A program made the position numbers and the translations under genes. DNA of 64,000 nt from Acanthacorydalis orientalis (taxonomy: Eukaryota; Arthropoda; Insecta; Megaloptera; Corydalidae), in assembly GCA_034766995.1 (NCBI GenBank), contig CM068315.1, forward strand, positions 6,174,954 to 6,238,953, given 5' to 3'. The notes under the pieces were generated by a model that saw only the letters and a list, made by a program, of their open reading frames with translations, had not been told where the DNA came from and did not search any database. Below, one piece after another: positions 53,051 to 64,000 of the stretch. Every line of letters starts with the position of its first letter. The first letter of the stretch is position 1.

Positions 53051-54009
53051 ACATATTGTATTATAATTTTATTAATGTGCATAAAATTCATTTGACATGA
53101 ATGTATCTCATGAAATTTCACACAAAGATTGATGTTTATTTCATGTTATACCGTAATCACGGTTATTATTTTATTTTAATCTAGACATTACACATTTAAA
53201 AAATCATGTATTTACTTTTAATACTAAAACAAAAATTATAGCAGCTTAAAAAATGCTTTACTTTTCCAAAAATTCGTTATTTTATTTAAAAAATCTGTTA
53301 TATCAAAATTATGAGATATTTGTTAAGTAAATATTTTGATAAACCGGTATGAATTTAATATTTTTCATGTTTCTGTTTGAATTATAAATTTTAAAAGAAA
53401 TAACTTTATACTTCATTTTTAAAAAATCGCAATATGCTTCTTTAAATGAATATTTATACAGGAATATTTGTTAATGTAGTCTAATATTATATACAATATC
53501 TATCTAATATTGTATCTATCTATATTTTATTTGTATCTATATTGTATTATATCTATCAATCTAATATTATATACAATATAATTATTTTCTACTATCTTCA
53601 TTCAGTTAATCATTTCAACTCAATCGACAATGTTAACAGGTTTTAAAAAAATACAGGGAAAAAGATATAAAATGTATAAATATTCTATAGAATATTTCTT
53701 AGATAATATAAATATTTTTTCCTGTAAAATTATTAACTAAAAAATCACATAACACTTATTTTTTACTTATTTCTCTAATATTTCAGTATTTATCGCAATG
53801 TTCATTTAATTTATAATTTAAATAGTAAATAATTGTTTAAAAATTGACATTTTCAAAATCATAATTCTTTTTTTATTTTTTAATATAAAAATATCTCCTT
53901 ATGATTAAAGTGGTACTTGAATTCTTTACTTCATACAAATCATCATTAAAACACACGCATGCACACTGAAATAAAATAATTCTTTAAAAATGTGTTCCTT
54001 TGTTCTTAG

Positions 54010-54413
54010 GAAGAACAAGTCGCCGAACAATCAAAGATTATTCAAAACCAGCAAGCGCCTGAAAAAACTGAAGAAAGTACTACACCTAAAAAAGTAACCG
54101 AGAACGAATCAGATGAAAATTCAATCGACAACGATTCAGATTCTGATGAAAATGACGATGATGATTCGACACCCATTCAAATCAAACTGCCACTTCAATT
54201 AGATTTTGACGAATTAGCTGGTGCCCTGATTGGAAAAAACCAGAGAGCACGTATGAATTGTATAGTAGAAAAGAAACGAGCCGACGAAGTTATTGATCAT
54301 CAACCAAGAACACTTAGATTGCCATTTGGATTGAATCTCACTACAGATCCACGATACGAACACGTTACCGGTGAAAAGATGGTGATCTTTTGTGAAAGTG
54401 GAAACGAACAAAG
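54010..54413 (+). CDS. Gene 1 exon 3: acidic linker and two-cysteine region
   Basis: Encodes residues 101-234 plus two bases of codon 235. Acceptor TTCTTAG|GAAGAA; donor AAG|GTGATT, weaker than the others. Residues 101-130 are Glu/Gln/Lys-rich and 131-153 very acidic (SDSDENDDDDS). Residues 154-231 look folded: IQIKLPLQLDFDELAGALIG, then C184, KKRADEVIDHQPRTLRLPFG, an N-glycosylation sequon NLT at 209-211, and C228 (VIFCESG). C184 and C228 could pair in the lumen or extracellular space. The layout of TM, linker and a domain of about 80-100 residues with two Cys recalls BRICHOS proteins, but I cannot confirm that family. Confidence 0.85.
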
Positions 54414-54844
54414 GTGATTATCTTTTCACTATATTATGTAAACAAAATAAAAACTTGGATTATTTACTAAAACTAAATAATTATTAAGATGTTTTTTTTT
54501 GATTGATATCCTATTTGTTTGGGTATTTAATTAAAGTTTTATAATTGCAACAATAAAGTCTAGGGGATTATATGAATCTCTCTGTGTATATAGGTGTATT
54601 TTTGCGCGATGATTTTTTGTCTTCTAGTGTTTTTTTTCCTTTTACTTTCGGGGGTGCCAGGGCCTCTTGGCCTTGCCTCTGTGCGCTATTGCTTTCAGCA
54701 ACAACCGATTACGCTTGTTACTTGTTACTATAAACTCGTTTAATAAAAAGAGAATGATTATAATGATTACTTATTACCGTCTTTTTTATTTAAGTAATGT
54801 TTATTTTCTTAAAAGCCTCATAAAATCTGTTGAATTTAATTTGA

Positions 54845-54911
<67 letters not shown>

Positions 54912-54927
54912 CGCTAAAATTTTACAG
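54414..54927 (+). other. Gene 1 intron 3 (514 bp)
   Basis: Contains a slightly GC-richer block (54640-54730: GGGGGTGCCAGGGCCTCTT) of unknown origin and a (TA)n run of about 58 bases (54850-54907) that ends 20 bases before the acceptor TTTTACAG. The polypyrimidine tract is therefore unusually short. Confidence 0.75.
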
Positions 54928-55670
54928 GCACATCCAACCTCAACCTGAAGAAGTGATGATGCATATTCAACCAGTAATTATTCCTGTACCAAATCCAGTT
55001 CATCATCCTTTCCAGCCAAATCCAATGAACCAAATGCCAATGCCACAACGTCCACAAATCCCCATGAATCCCCCACAACAAAAACCACAATTCCTGCCAC
55101 CTCACATAATAGCTCAACAAATTGCTCAGGCTCAACGTGTCGCTAACGAAGCACAAATTGCACGAGAAATTGTCCACCGTATGCATATGGAACAAATGCA
55201 AGCACAATCCCAGAATCAGATGCGACCTGAAATGCCACATCCGCTACCACCCCAACCAATCCCCCATCAACAAATACAATTTGTTCCACGTCCACATATG
55301 GTTCAACAGCCACCAATGGTACACCAACATCAGATGCAAAAAATGCCCCTTCCCGAAGGTACAGTCGTCAATCAGAATCAAAGATTACCTTTCCCAGAAG
55401 AATTATTAACCGAAATCAATCGTTTACCACATGAAGATATTATCGCTGTGCAAGTTACAGAAGAAGATGACGATGATGGTAGTGAGTCAGAAGAAAGAAA
55501 TACCCAACAAAGGCATGAGATTCAACAACAGAGAGTTATACAAGAACCCAGACAAAATGCCCAAGTGATGAATGGTCGTCAAACTTATACTAGAGATTTA
55601 CCTGTAAATATACCTGTACCAATGATGCAACCCGTCGAACAAATGCACGCTGAGCAGCCTCGACCTCATT
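54928..55670 (+). CDS. Gene 1 exon 4: Pro/Gln/Met-rich low-complexity segment
   Basis: Encodes residues 235-482 and the first base of codon 483. Roughly residues 240-390 are dominated by Pro, Gln, Met and His (MPMPQRPQIPMNPPQQKP; PPQPIPHQQIQFVPRPHMV), with one Ala/Gln/Arg helix-like stretch (IIAQQIAQAQRVANEAQIAR). Then follow a more ordered piece (LPFPEELLTEINRLPHEDII), an acidic DDDDGSESEE patch and a basic/Gln-rich end. Phase 1 donor at CATT|GTAATT. If this donor is skipped, translation continues to a stop at 55679 and the protein ends HCNY, a shorter alternative C-terminus without the Cys tail. Codon use is clearly coding. Confidence 0.87.
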
Positions 55671-55959
55671 GTAATTATTAACATTTTATTTATCTGGTCA
55701 TTTTATTCATTCGGAACTAATATAAAAAGTCACATATAATTTATTTCATTTTTTACACTTGCCTGTTATCGAATTAAATAGAATAACATGTCTTATTTCG
55801 ATATATACGAGTAAATAAAAGATATTTTTTTACTGAGTGATACTATAGAAACGATAACAGAAAATTTGAATGAGAAATGCATTCAATTAACAAATTTAAA
55901 AGTAAACAAATATTTGAACAATAGTCAAACGAAATAAACCAACTGACTTTTTTTTACAG
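55671..55959 (+). other. Gene 1 intron 4 (289 bp)
   Basis: GTAATT donor and TTTTTTTTACAG acceptor. AT-rich. It contains a possible AATAAA at about 55813, which could serve a retained-intron transcript. Confidence 0.75.
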
Positions 55960-56048
55960 ATGTTCAACCGAGATCCATTCGCAGTGTCGACAATGTTCTT
56001 CACCGTGAAAAACGTATGAAACGATATTCATGCGATTGCGCTTGTTAA
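55960..56048 (+). CDS. Gene 1 exon 5: C-terminal tail with RxKR and CDCAC
   Basis: Encodes the end of codon 483 (Tyr) and residues 484-511, then TAA. The tail VQPRSIRSVDNVLHREKR followed by MKRYSCDCAC carries a furin-type R-E-K-R site (498-501) on the predicted lumenal side. Cleavage after R501 would release or expose a ten-residue Cys-rich end (C507, C509, C511). The joined frame across the intron and the strong acceptor support the exon. Whether the tail is processed, disulphide-linked or binds metal cannot be judged from sequence. Confidence 0.8.
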
Positions 56049-56125
56049 ATCAGTATTATTGAAAATTCTTTGTTGAGAAATAAGTACTACATTTCTAAGA
56101 ATGTTTCAATACAAACAAAACAAAA

Positions 56126-56131
56126 AATAAA
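56126..56131 (+). terminator. Likely polyadenylation signal of gene 1
   Basis: AATAAA 78 bases after the gene 1 stop codon, a typical distance for a short insect 3' UTR. Other AATAAA words lie further downstream. Confidence 0.45.
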
Positions 56132-56978
56132 TTAACAATAATGTATAGTAGGGCAACAGTGTAGAATCATTTGTAATTAATAAATTGATTATTTTTCTAA
56201 AAAAAAAGTATGAAAATTAATTCAAATATCATTAATGTTTCGCGGAATGCGTCGAAAATAAAAAAAAAGTGTTAATATTACCCAATACAAATTGTTATTT
56301 TTGTTAAAATATGTATACCTATTTACCTTAGTCAGATATATCCTGAGTTTATATTGTGATAAAAACATATAATAATGGCGTACGTAATCAAACACGAATA
56401 TATAGATGTTATTCATAACTTGGTTATATTATTAAAAACATATTTTTTTAAAGTTTATATTAAATCATTAATAATAATTAAGAATTCATTTACGTATTTT
56501 CCATGTATATAAAGTTTGTAGAATATTAAAATGTTTGGGGATGTAAAGAAATGCTTTTATTATTTTTCCCCGTCAATTTGATCCTTTTGTCCATCTACTT
56601 TAATTGAAAACTATATTAAAAGGACTATTTCATTTTATTTAGTCAATAATGTATCTAAACAAATAAACATTTTTTTTAATAAAAAGACTGTTGCACTTTA
56701 ATTGTTATACATTTTTTTTAACAATCATTTTATAATTTTTTGTCTAGGTTATTCTAATCTAAATAATGCTTACATTTAAAATAATAGTTATTTGAATATG
56801 ATAACGTATATTTAGAAAATAATCATAATTGCTATAAAAATATTACTTGAATAAAAATAATCTAAAAAATTACATAAATATCGGTTTTAAAAGAGTTCAA
56901 TAAAAAATCATGTATAAATAATTTATATAAAAAAACTATATTTCTTCAGAATAATTTACAAAGTATATATTTACATCG

Positions 56979-56983
<5 letters not shown>

Positions 56984-57041
<58 letters not shown>

Positions 57042-57042
57042 A
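56984..57042. repeat. (TA)n(TG)n compound microsatellite
   Basis: TA run of about 38 bases followed by about 18 bases of TG. Confidence 0.95.
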
Positions 57043-57579
57043 ATTATTTTCAAGCTTTCATGATCGGCTGCTAATCCAAATTCTAATTTCAACAATCCAT
57101 TATCTCACTTGTTCATATTTACACCAGTTAGAATATAAGTAGAATTCAATATACAAGGAAAATTATGGCTATTCGATTGCGATTGAAATTAACAGTCTTA
57201 CTTTCAGGTAAATTATCATTGACCAATAAAAAAAGTAATTTGGTAAATGCGTCTTTAAAATTATATTATTTAATCATACTATCGTTATGTCAGCTATAAC
57301 ATTTAAACATTTCAGTTTATTTTGAAAATAATTAATTTAATGATATTTGCCTTCAATGGGGAATTTTTAAAAAATATGTCATTTGGTAATATTTCTCTAA
57401 AATTATAATCTTAAATTTTATTATTGCAAACTATTATAGTTGAATTCAAATATAATTTGTAAATAATACCGATTTGTTATAATTGTTTTGCTGTGATTAA
57501 TATAGAAACATATTTTTCGACTAATTTCGTTTAATTCTTTAAACGTATTCTTTAATATATATATATATATATATATGCA

Positions 57580-57923
57580 TAGTCAACCTTCCTATAACGC
57601 GATTAATTCGTACCGCGTTAAATGAAACTCAGAAGTAAGTACATATAAATCAAGTTGATATGTTCTGCATTATATGAAAACTGCATTCTCAGAGAACCAT
57701 GTTATTAGTTGTGATAAAAAAAATTACAATGCTGCATCGTTTTTGCGTTTACAGGAGGATTCCTTGAAAACTGAAATTGAAAAATAGCTATGTACGTGCA
57801 TGAAAAAACGGGAATTCCTCATTATTTTTAATAGAAAAATTCGTGCTATAAGAAACTGCTTAAGCTAATTAAGTTGTATTATATAGAAACCGTTATAAGA
57901 GTAACGCGTTATAAGAGGGCTTA

Positions 57924-57926
<3 letters not shown>
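57580..57926. mobile_element. Pogo/Tigger-type MITE, copy 2 (inverted)
   Basis: About 347 bp, related in inverted orientation to 15567-15884. Left end TAGTCAACCTTCCTATAACGC, right end GCGTTATAAGAGGGCTTACTG. Shared inner words include GCGATTAATTCGTACCGCG and ATGCTGCATCG. The left C of CAGT has mutated and the flanking TA pairs are CA and TG, so this copy is older than copy 1. Both sides abut TA tracts. Confidence 0.82.

Positions 57927-57928
<2 letters not shown>

Positions 57929-57977
<49 letters not shown>
57929..57977. repeat. (TA)n microsatellite
   Basis: TA run of about 48 bases adjoining the right end of the MITE. Confidence 0.95.
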
Positions 57978-57983
<6 letters not shown>

Positions 57984-58540
57984 GTGTATATATGTATGTA
58001 TATCAAATATAACAAAAATATAAGGCATTCAAAAAAATGTTATATTTATATTACTACTTTACCATTTTTCAATTTAGAATACGAAAACTGATCTCTATAA
58101 GATTTAATGAAAGTGAAGATTTCGATATATTAAGTTCTTATGGATAAATTACGTTAATTTCATAATTGGTCGATAATTTTATTACTTAATTATATCAATA
58201 AAATATTTAAAATCTTTTAAATGTATCTTCGTCAACATAAATTCTCGTTTATAGAAATTAAAGTAAAAGTACTTCTATGTGAAATAATATAATTGTGGAT
58301 TTAATAATATCGCTAAATGACAGAGAGGAATTAGTCTATTAAAACAGATTTTTTTTAATTTTCTCACTTCATACAATTTTATAAAATACATGTAATATTT
58401 AAACAATGCGTTTAAATATAAACAAATTTTAAAATTCCTTTCTGCCAAATATTTTGAATAAAAAATACCAGATGTCATGTTAAATTTGATCATTCTACTT
58501 AACCTAACTTCATGTTATTCGATGTATGTTGATCTTTTCT

Positions 58541-58706
58541 AGTCTTATAGTGGCTGTAGTGACGCTATTCTTGTCTTATAGGTTAGCTGCGTTTGTATTG
58601 TGAACCAGTGTAAAACGTTCATGTTTAATAGAGGTTGATTGAGCGTCATTTACAGTTAAAGAAAGTGAGAGATTTTTCTAATATATTTTTATTCTCCTGA
58701 TGCATC
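58541..58706 (+). promoter_or_regulatory. Probable TPR promoter / 5' UTR
   Basis: The last 165 bp before the TPR start codon are less AT-biased and lack a TATA box, as expected for a housekeeping gene. The start codon context CATCATGG fits the insect translation-start preference. The transcription start is not resolved. Confidence 0.4.
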
Positions 58707-58869
58707 ATGGATGATGCGCCAGAAAGTATCTTAAAGAAAATCCTCGGTGATGAGGAGTTTTCACAAATCAATACCGAAACAACAAAAAAATTAGATACTT
58801 ATTTTAATACAAAACTCGATGAATATATGAAATCAAAAGCTATTTATGAAGCCGGTCGCGCGAATTCAG
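58707..58869 (+). CDS. Tpr: TPR/Megator exon 1: N-terminus
   Basis: Encodes residues 1-54 and the first base of codon 55 (MDDAPESILKKILGDEEFSQI..., LDTYFNTKLDEYMKSKAIYE). The donor is TCAG|GTAATT, phase 1. The N-terminal segment is helical and precedes the long coiled coil, as in animal TPR, where a short leader ending in a 'KLE.FL...E' type helix opens the protein. The start is the first ATG in frame, in good context. It joins in frame with the exon at 60688. Confidence 0.9.
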
Positions 58870-59295
58870 GTAATTCATTATTAGTTTTAGTTTCAGTTAA
58901 TTTCATAATATGAATTGTTAGTATTGTATTTTTGATTGTTTAACTTTTCCATGAAACAAAATATCCTGTGAATAAATGTATTCGTTTTATTTTGTAAAAT
59001 ATAAATACTTCGAAACGTCTCACAAATTCTTCACATTTTACTTATTATTTGAAGTAATATATTTACTAATGAACTAACCTTCAAAATAGATGTTTATCAG
59101 AATTTTAATATGAAAAAAAATGTTTTTATTTCTCATTAAAGTCTAATAACATATACAATACAATTATTGAGAATTTAACCTAGCTAAAAAAGTATTATAA
59201 TTAGATTTTCTACATACAAGGATAATTTTAAAGACAGTTTAGCAAGTTCTTTAGTACTTTTATATTATCATTTTAATGCATTTTATTTATGTTAA

Positions 59296-59373
59296 GCCCT
59301 TGCCTTATGATATCGAGTAAAACTTGTGACACGGCTTGACTGTGGCACACACTGTCGTGAATAAGGCAAGGGG
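59296..59373. mobile_element. Miniature piggyBac-like element, 78 bp
   Basis: Between TTAA at 59292-59295 and 59374-59377. The ends GCCCTTGCCTTAT and ATAAGGCAAGGGG are a near-perfect inverted repeat of 12-13 bases. The internal 50 bases (including CGGCTTGACTGTGGCAC) are GC-richer than the intron. It is too small to encode anything, so it would be mobilised in trans. Confidence 0.7.
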
Positions 59374-59408
59374 TTAAAATTTTATATTCGTATTCAAATT
59401 TTTGGATT

Positions 59409-59439
<31 letters not shown>

Positions 59440-60262
59440 TCTCATGTACATTGGTAAAACAATTTATTAATCCACTTTTCTATCATCTTTATATTTGCAT
59501 TTTAATACATTTTTGTTTATATTAAAATTTTGTATTCATATTCAATTCTTTAAATTAGAATGTGTGTGCATGTGCATGTATGTATATATATATACGTGTA
59601 TATATATATATTTTATCTATTTCTCATGTATATGTATATTTATTGGTGAAGTAATTTATTAATCTAGCATCTTTAGTGAAAAAACAATTTTTAGGATTCA
59701 ATTATTAAAATGTTAAAATGATCCATTTCATGTAAATGTAATTACTGTTTTTGACTAATTTCATTGCATATTGTTGAAAATTGTGTAGTTAAAATATGCT
59801 ATGGAAAATCTCTGCAATAATGTTTTATCATTTAATAATAAGTAATAATAGTAATAAGATTATTATTTTTCTATGTATATAAATAAAATATATGGCCATA
59901 TTTTATACATTGATTTGTATATCTTATTATATTCAATTTTTTAGTAATTAATATACCGATTGTATTTTTTATTGAAGTGTTGAATAAATAATCCGTTTTT
60001 GTAAAAAATCTAAAAGTATTTTTTTACTTACTTTATTTTATAGATTATCAAAATAATATAATGTATTAAAAACAAAAAAGCCTTGAAATATAGATTTTCA
60101 GCTTACATTCCAATTTTATTTCTGTTGTTAATACATGTTAATAATTGATTATTATAGCCACATTGAATTAAGAAATATATATATATGTATGTGCATTAAG
60201 TATTTTTAAATGTAAAATGTGTTGATATTAAAAAAATATATATTTTTTTTGATGTTATTTAA

Positions 60263-60334
60263 CCCCTTAAATGGGTAGTTTGCACGGATAACAAGTGGGC
60301 AAGATAGATATATCCATCATACCCACTTAAGGGG
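60263..60334. mobile_element. Miniature piggyBac-like element, 72 bp
   Basis: Between TTAA at 60259-60262 and 60335-60338. Inverted ends CCCCTTAAATGGGTA and TACCCACTTAAGGGG. A second GTGGGCAAGATA / TATCCATC segment lies inside. Same layout as 59296-59373 but different internal sequence; the ends share only the CCC(C)TT start. Confidence 0.68.
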
Positions 60335-60687
60335 TTAATTAGACTTGTTTGTTATCCTTCATCTTAAAACTAAGTAAGAAATAAATAATTGTATAATTCA
60401 TAAATAATCCTACAAATCTGTAATTCAACATATTGCCTGTCCATATTTCTCTTATGTATTTATTGCCATAGTAGCTGTGTTGACTTGCTAAATAGTACCA
60501 AAACCAAGATAACTGCAAATATGTTGTTTTATTACATTGTTAGCAGTAATAAATATAAATGTAGCAGCTAAGTTAATTGTTTATTGATATGTTTTTAAAA
60601 TGTAGTTACAATAAATTGTATTTTTAATTAATAATAATTCGTAAATTTACAATATTACTAGTTTTATCTGGATTTGTATTTTTACAG

Positions 60688-63600
60688 AAAGTAAAATTCA
60701 GAGTCTTGAATCAGAAGTAGCTGACTTAAAATCTCAACAAGAAATAGATAAAACAAATATAAAAGCTCTTCAACAAAGTATTTCTGAACTTGAAACTCAA
60801 GCATCTTTATACCGTTCAGAAATATCAAAGTTACACGATGTATGTTCACGCGCTGAAAGTGACCAGTCTGACTTTAGGCGTCAACGTGATGCCGCAATTG
60901 ATGAACGTGATGATGTTCTTAAAATCGTTGAACGTCGTACGAATGAAACTGAACGTTTGCAAACTGAAATGACGACCGTAACGGAACAACTCCGATTAGC
61001 AATCGAAACCAAATGTGAGGCGTTAGCTAAAGTAGACGAAATTGCTGGAATGAAAATGTCACTCGAATATAAAGAAAGGCGCATGGATCAGGAACGTACG
61101 CTCTTAAATAATCAAATACAAAATTTAAATGAAGATTTAAATAGGCGTATCGAAGAGCTGTTTAATATACGAAGAGAACATACCACTCGATTGATTACAT
61201 TACAGACAAATTTAGATGAAAAGACTGAAGAGTTGAGAGTAGCTACTGAAACTATTGAAACTTTAACTGACACTAATAATGAACTGACAGCTAGAGTGGA
61301 ATCTTTAGCTGAACGATTAAGAGAACAGCGTGATAATGAAGCTAAATATCATGAATCATTTTCACAAGAACTCCAAGCGCAGACTAAACTTGCTGAATTG
61401 TATAAAAGTATGTGCGATGAAAATAAAATGCAAACTGAGCAATTGACCGCGGGTATTACTGAATTACAGGGGCTATTAAAAGACGCAAGTGACCAGTATG
61501 GAGAACTTGAAAGTAAATATAAAGATGAGCATACATCTTATGAAGAAATAATTTTGAAAAAGAATGAATGCATTGATGTTTTGAAGAAGGAACTTGAAGA
61601 AGCTAATGAGTTACTGAAATCTACCAAAGAACAGAAAATTGAAAGTGTTGTAGAAAATTTAGCACCTACAGCAGCTGCTACTAGTCGTTTAATAAAATCT
61701 GGAATGTCGATGACTCAGATTTATTCTCAGTATATTTCTGCATCTAGTGATTTGATTGTTAAAGATGCTGAAATCAAACGTTTAAATTCTTATATCGATA
61801 CAATTTTACAAGAACTTGAAGAAAAAGCACCGATGTTACGAAAACAACGTGAAGATTACGAAATAGCTATCGAAGATGTCAATCAATTAACGCAACAGAA
61901 TGATCATTTATTAAATGAATGTCAAACTTTACGTGAAGAAATTGCTGAAGCGAATAAAAATGCCGGTCATCATTGTAGAGAAAATGAACGTTTACGAAGA
62001 GAATTGGCAGATTTAAGTAGACAAGTATGTTATTTACTTAAAGAAGTTGAAGAATTACGTTCTGCTTCAGTTTCAAGTCATGAAAATGATACTTCTACGT
62101 CAGATTATCATAGTTCTTCGGACATTATATCTAAACGACTTGTAACCTTTGCTGACATTGAAGAACTTCAGTCCAATAATCAAAAGTTGTTGGCTTTAGT
62201 TCGTGAACTAAGTACAAAACAAGAAGAAGCTGAAAGTATTGATCCTGTAGAAGCAGCTGAATTAAAAGCTAAATTGGAAACGATGCGTGAAAATCAATCT
62301 GAATTGCTTGAAGCTCAAGAACGACAAACCAAAATGTTGGGTGCCTTAATAAGACAGCGTGATATGTATAAAAAATTGTATCAAAATGCTGTAAGAAATC
62401 CTGAACAGGATCTCTCGATGAATGTAGATTTAGCAGATGATATGATGGATCCCAAGCCTGATACATCTTTGAAAACAAGTTCAGTTGAAGGTCAGACTTC
62501 ATTTAGTATCTCCAAAGAAGTTGAAGAATTACAGCTGAAACTTTCTGATACTCAAAAGCAATTAAATGTGGTGCGAGAAGAATATGAAAATTATCGTAAA
62601 GAGAGAAATACTAATGAAAAAATGCTTAATGAGCAAATAGATAGTTTGCGAACGGAAAACCGTACTTTGACACAGAACAATTGTAAATTGTCTTCAATGA
62701 GTGAATATAACGATGAAAAGTTTAAAGTATTAAAAACTAATATTGAAATTTACAAAAAACAAATAGATGGACTCGAGAAAAAATGTGATATATATAATAC
62801 GACTATTGTAAAGCATGAACAAACCATAATGCATCTTAAAGATGAAATTTTAAATTCACAAAGCCAGTTATCACGTGCTGAAGTTCAAATGGAAAATTTT
62901 AAACATGAAAATAAGCTGTTGAAAGATTCGGAAGCAAGATTAATATACGAAAGAGACTCTCTAAATCGTGAAACACGTGGACAAAGCATTCTGTTAAATA
63001 ATTTAGAATCTATCAAAGTGAGTATAGAAAGAAATGAAGCTGAAGGAAGAATGAGATTAGAAAGTAGATTGGATGAAGCGAATAGAGAATGTGCTGCATT
63101 GAGACGAAGACTCCAGGAGGAACAGGATCGGTTTCGAGAATTAAGTTCGCATTTAGAAAGGCAGATGGAATCTCTCAAGCAACGAACCGAAGAAGAAAAA
63201 GCACAGACTGTAAAAGTACAAAACGAATTAATGTCTGTTCGAGAGGAACTTGTCGTCAAATCAAATCGTATTGAAGAATTAAATAAAAAACTTAAATTCG
63301 ATATAATATCAAATAAATCAGACACTGTTGAAGCAAAGGCTATGAAAGAATTTGAAAATCGACTTTGTGAGTCAGAATTACAAGTAAAAACTTTGCAACA
63401 ACAATTAAAAGCGGCCAAAGAGCATGCCGATCAATATTGTCAGATATCGGAAAATTCTGAAAAGGAATTAAAAGAGTTGCAAAATTTATATGAACAACAT
63501 AAACAAGAGTCTGGGAAAAAATTAATGGCACATGAAGAACTTGAACAAGAACTTCGAAGAAAGATAAGTATGCTCGAAGAAGAAATTTCTCTAGAATCAA

Positions 63601-64000
63601 GTGGTCAACAAGAAACTGCTGTTAGTCTTAAAAATCAATTGTCAAAATTGAAAGACGAGCATGAGAGTACACTAGAGGACTTGAATTCGGCTAAAACTGA
63701 ACTTGAAATGATTAGAGCTGATTTGAAAAGATTCACGGAAACCGTACATGCTACGGAGGAGAAGTACGCTAGAGAAATGTTGTTACATTCAAATGATATT
63801 CAAGCTTTAGGTCATTTGAAGGAAGAAATTTCAAAGGTAGTTAAAGAGCGTGATTTTCTTAAACAAGAGAAGGATGAAGCAATAGAAGCGTTAACTTTAA
63901 ATAAAGAAAGTTGGGAGAAACGTGAAAAGACTATATTGGCTGACAAAGAAGAAATACAACGCCGAATCGAAGAGTTAGACAATCAGAATAGTATTTTACA
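60688..64000 (+). CDS. Tpr: TPR/Megator exon 2 (partial, open at window end)
   Basis: An uninterrupted frame of 3,313 bases encoding residues 55 to about 1,158; the exon continues beyond the window. TPR forms the coiled-coil filaments of the nuclear pore basket and contributes to mRNA export control, chromatin organisation at pores and spindle-checkpoint function. Heptad-rich coiled coil occupies nearly the whole length (Leu/Glu/Lys/Gln rich). Diagnostic TPR blocks: HTTRLITLQTNLDEKTEEL; the LYK..CDENK region; PTAAATSRLIKSGMSMTQIY near residue 380-400; ELEEKAPMLRKQREDYE; RRELADLSRQVCYLLKEVEE; SSDIISKRLVTFADIEELQ near 530-550 and NNQKLLALVRELSTKQEEAE. Known TPRs have about 2,300 residues, so roughly half is here. 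No frameshift or odd residue loss was seen. Confidence 0.95.

Larger units (their letters stand above)
56132..58540. other. Intergenic region between gene 1 and TPR
   Basis: About 2.4 kb of AT-rich DNA with a (TA)n(TG)n tract (56984-57042), the pogo-type MITE at 57580 and further TA runs (57557-57576, 57929-57977). No third gene was recognised. The small minus-strand frames (56222-56416, 58275-58493) have no domain. Confidence 0.65.
58870..60687 (+). other. TPR intron 1 (1.8 kb)
   Basis: GTAATT donor, TTTTTACAG acceptor. AT-rich with short (TG)/(TA) repeats near 59411-59440 and 59565-59613, and two miniature TTAA-flanked elements (59296 and 60263). Nothing else recognised. Confidence 0.8.

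Noticed and set aside
54914..55240. 108-codon minus-strand and 95-codon plus-strand (55122-55409) frames over gene 1 exon 4
   Set aside because: Both overlap the better-supported Pro/Gln/Met-rich coding frame and have the composition of shadows.
62885..63418. 177-codon minus-strand frame inside the TPR exon
   Set aside because: It is the antisense shadow of the coiled-coil coding strand. The plus strand has clear TPR homology and an uninterrupted frame.

Overview
The window is AT-rich animal (most likely insect) nuclear DNA. It carries two protein-coding genes on the plus strand, both split by introns, in a background of transposon remnants and an exceptional density of (TA)n microsatellites. 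The insect assignment is an inference from the intron structure, the TPR/Megator orthologue, the mariner, Tigger/pogo, piggyBac-like, Helitron and RTE-type remnants and the AT bias. Hymenoptera would fit, but nothing here proves the order. No prokaryotic operon, CRISPR array, rRNA or convincing tRNA was seen.

Gene 1 spans 6591-56048 in five coding exons (6591-6686, 37817-38020, 54010-54413, 54928-55670, 55960-56048). The exons join in frame through canonical GT-AG junctions to a 511-residue protein. It is predicted to be a type II single-pass membrane protein: short N-tail, one transmembrane helix, short heptad-like segment, acidic linker, a compact two-cysteine region, a long Pro/Gln/Met-rich stretch, and a C-terminal tail with a furin-like RxKR site followed by a CDCAC ending. 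I do not recognise the family. Its first two introns (31.1 and 16.0 kb) fill most of the window and hold nearly all the mobile elements.

Gene 2 begins at 58707 and runs off the right edge: exon 58707-58869, a 1.8 kb intron, then an open exon from 60688 to the end. It encodes the N-terminal half (about 1,158 residues) of nucleoprotein TPR (Megator in flies), the coiled-coil protein of the nuclear pore basket.

Mobile DNA, left to right: a palindromic TA-flanked MITE family with five copies (1817, 5850, 31623, 35452, 46596); a minus-strand mariner remnant (about 2073-2960); two short LINE-derived (SINE-like) elements with 9-bp target duplications (4985, 31717), the second nested inside a MITE copy; RTE-like LINE 3' fragments (11478, 24858); small Helitrons (14909, 34086, 42265); pogo-type MITEs with TIRs (15567, 57580); a Tigger/pogo transposase C-terminal remnant (about 17627-18590); TTAA-flanked piggyBac-like MITEs (44167, 49312, 59296, 60263, possibly 13196); and a near-complete but broken 1,280-bp mariner (51317-52596). 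Many insertions abut (TA)n tracts, so insertion preference or TA-tract growth at TE edges is a plausible theme.

The most interesting items are the unrecognised membrane protein with its processed-looking Cys tail, the nested LINE-in-MITE insertion, a 43-bp minimal Helitron that retains both ends, and the set of miniature TTAA elements.
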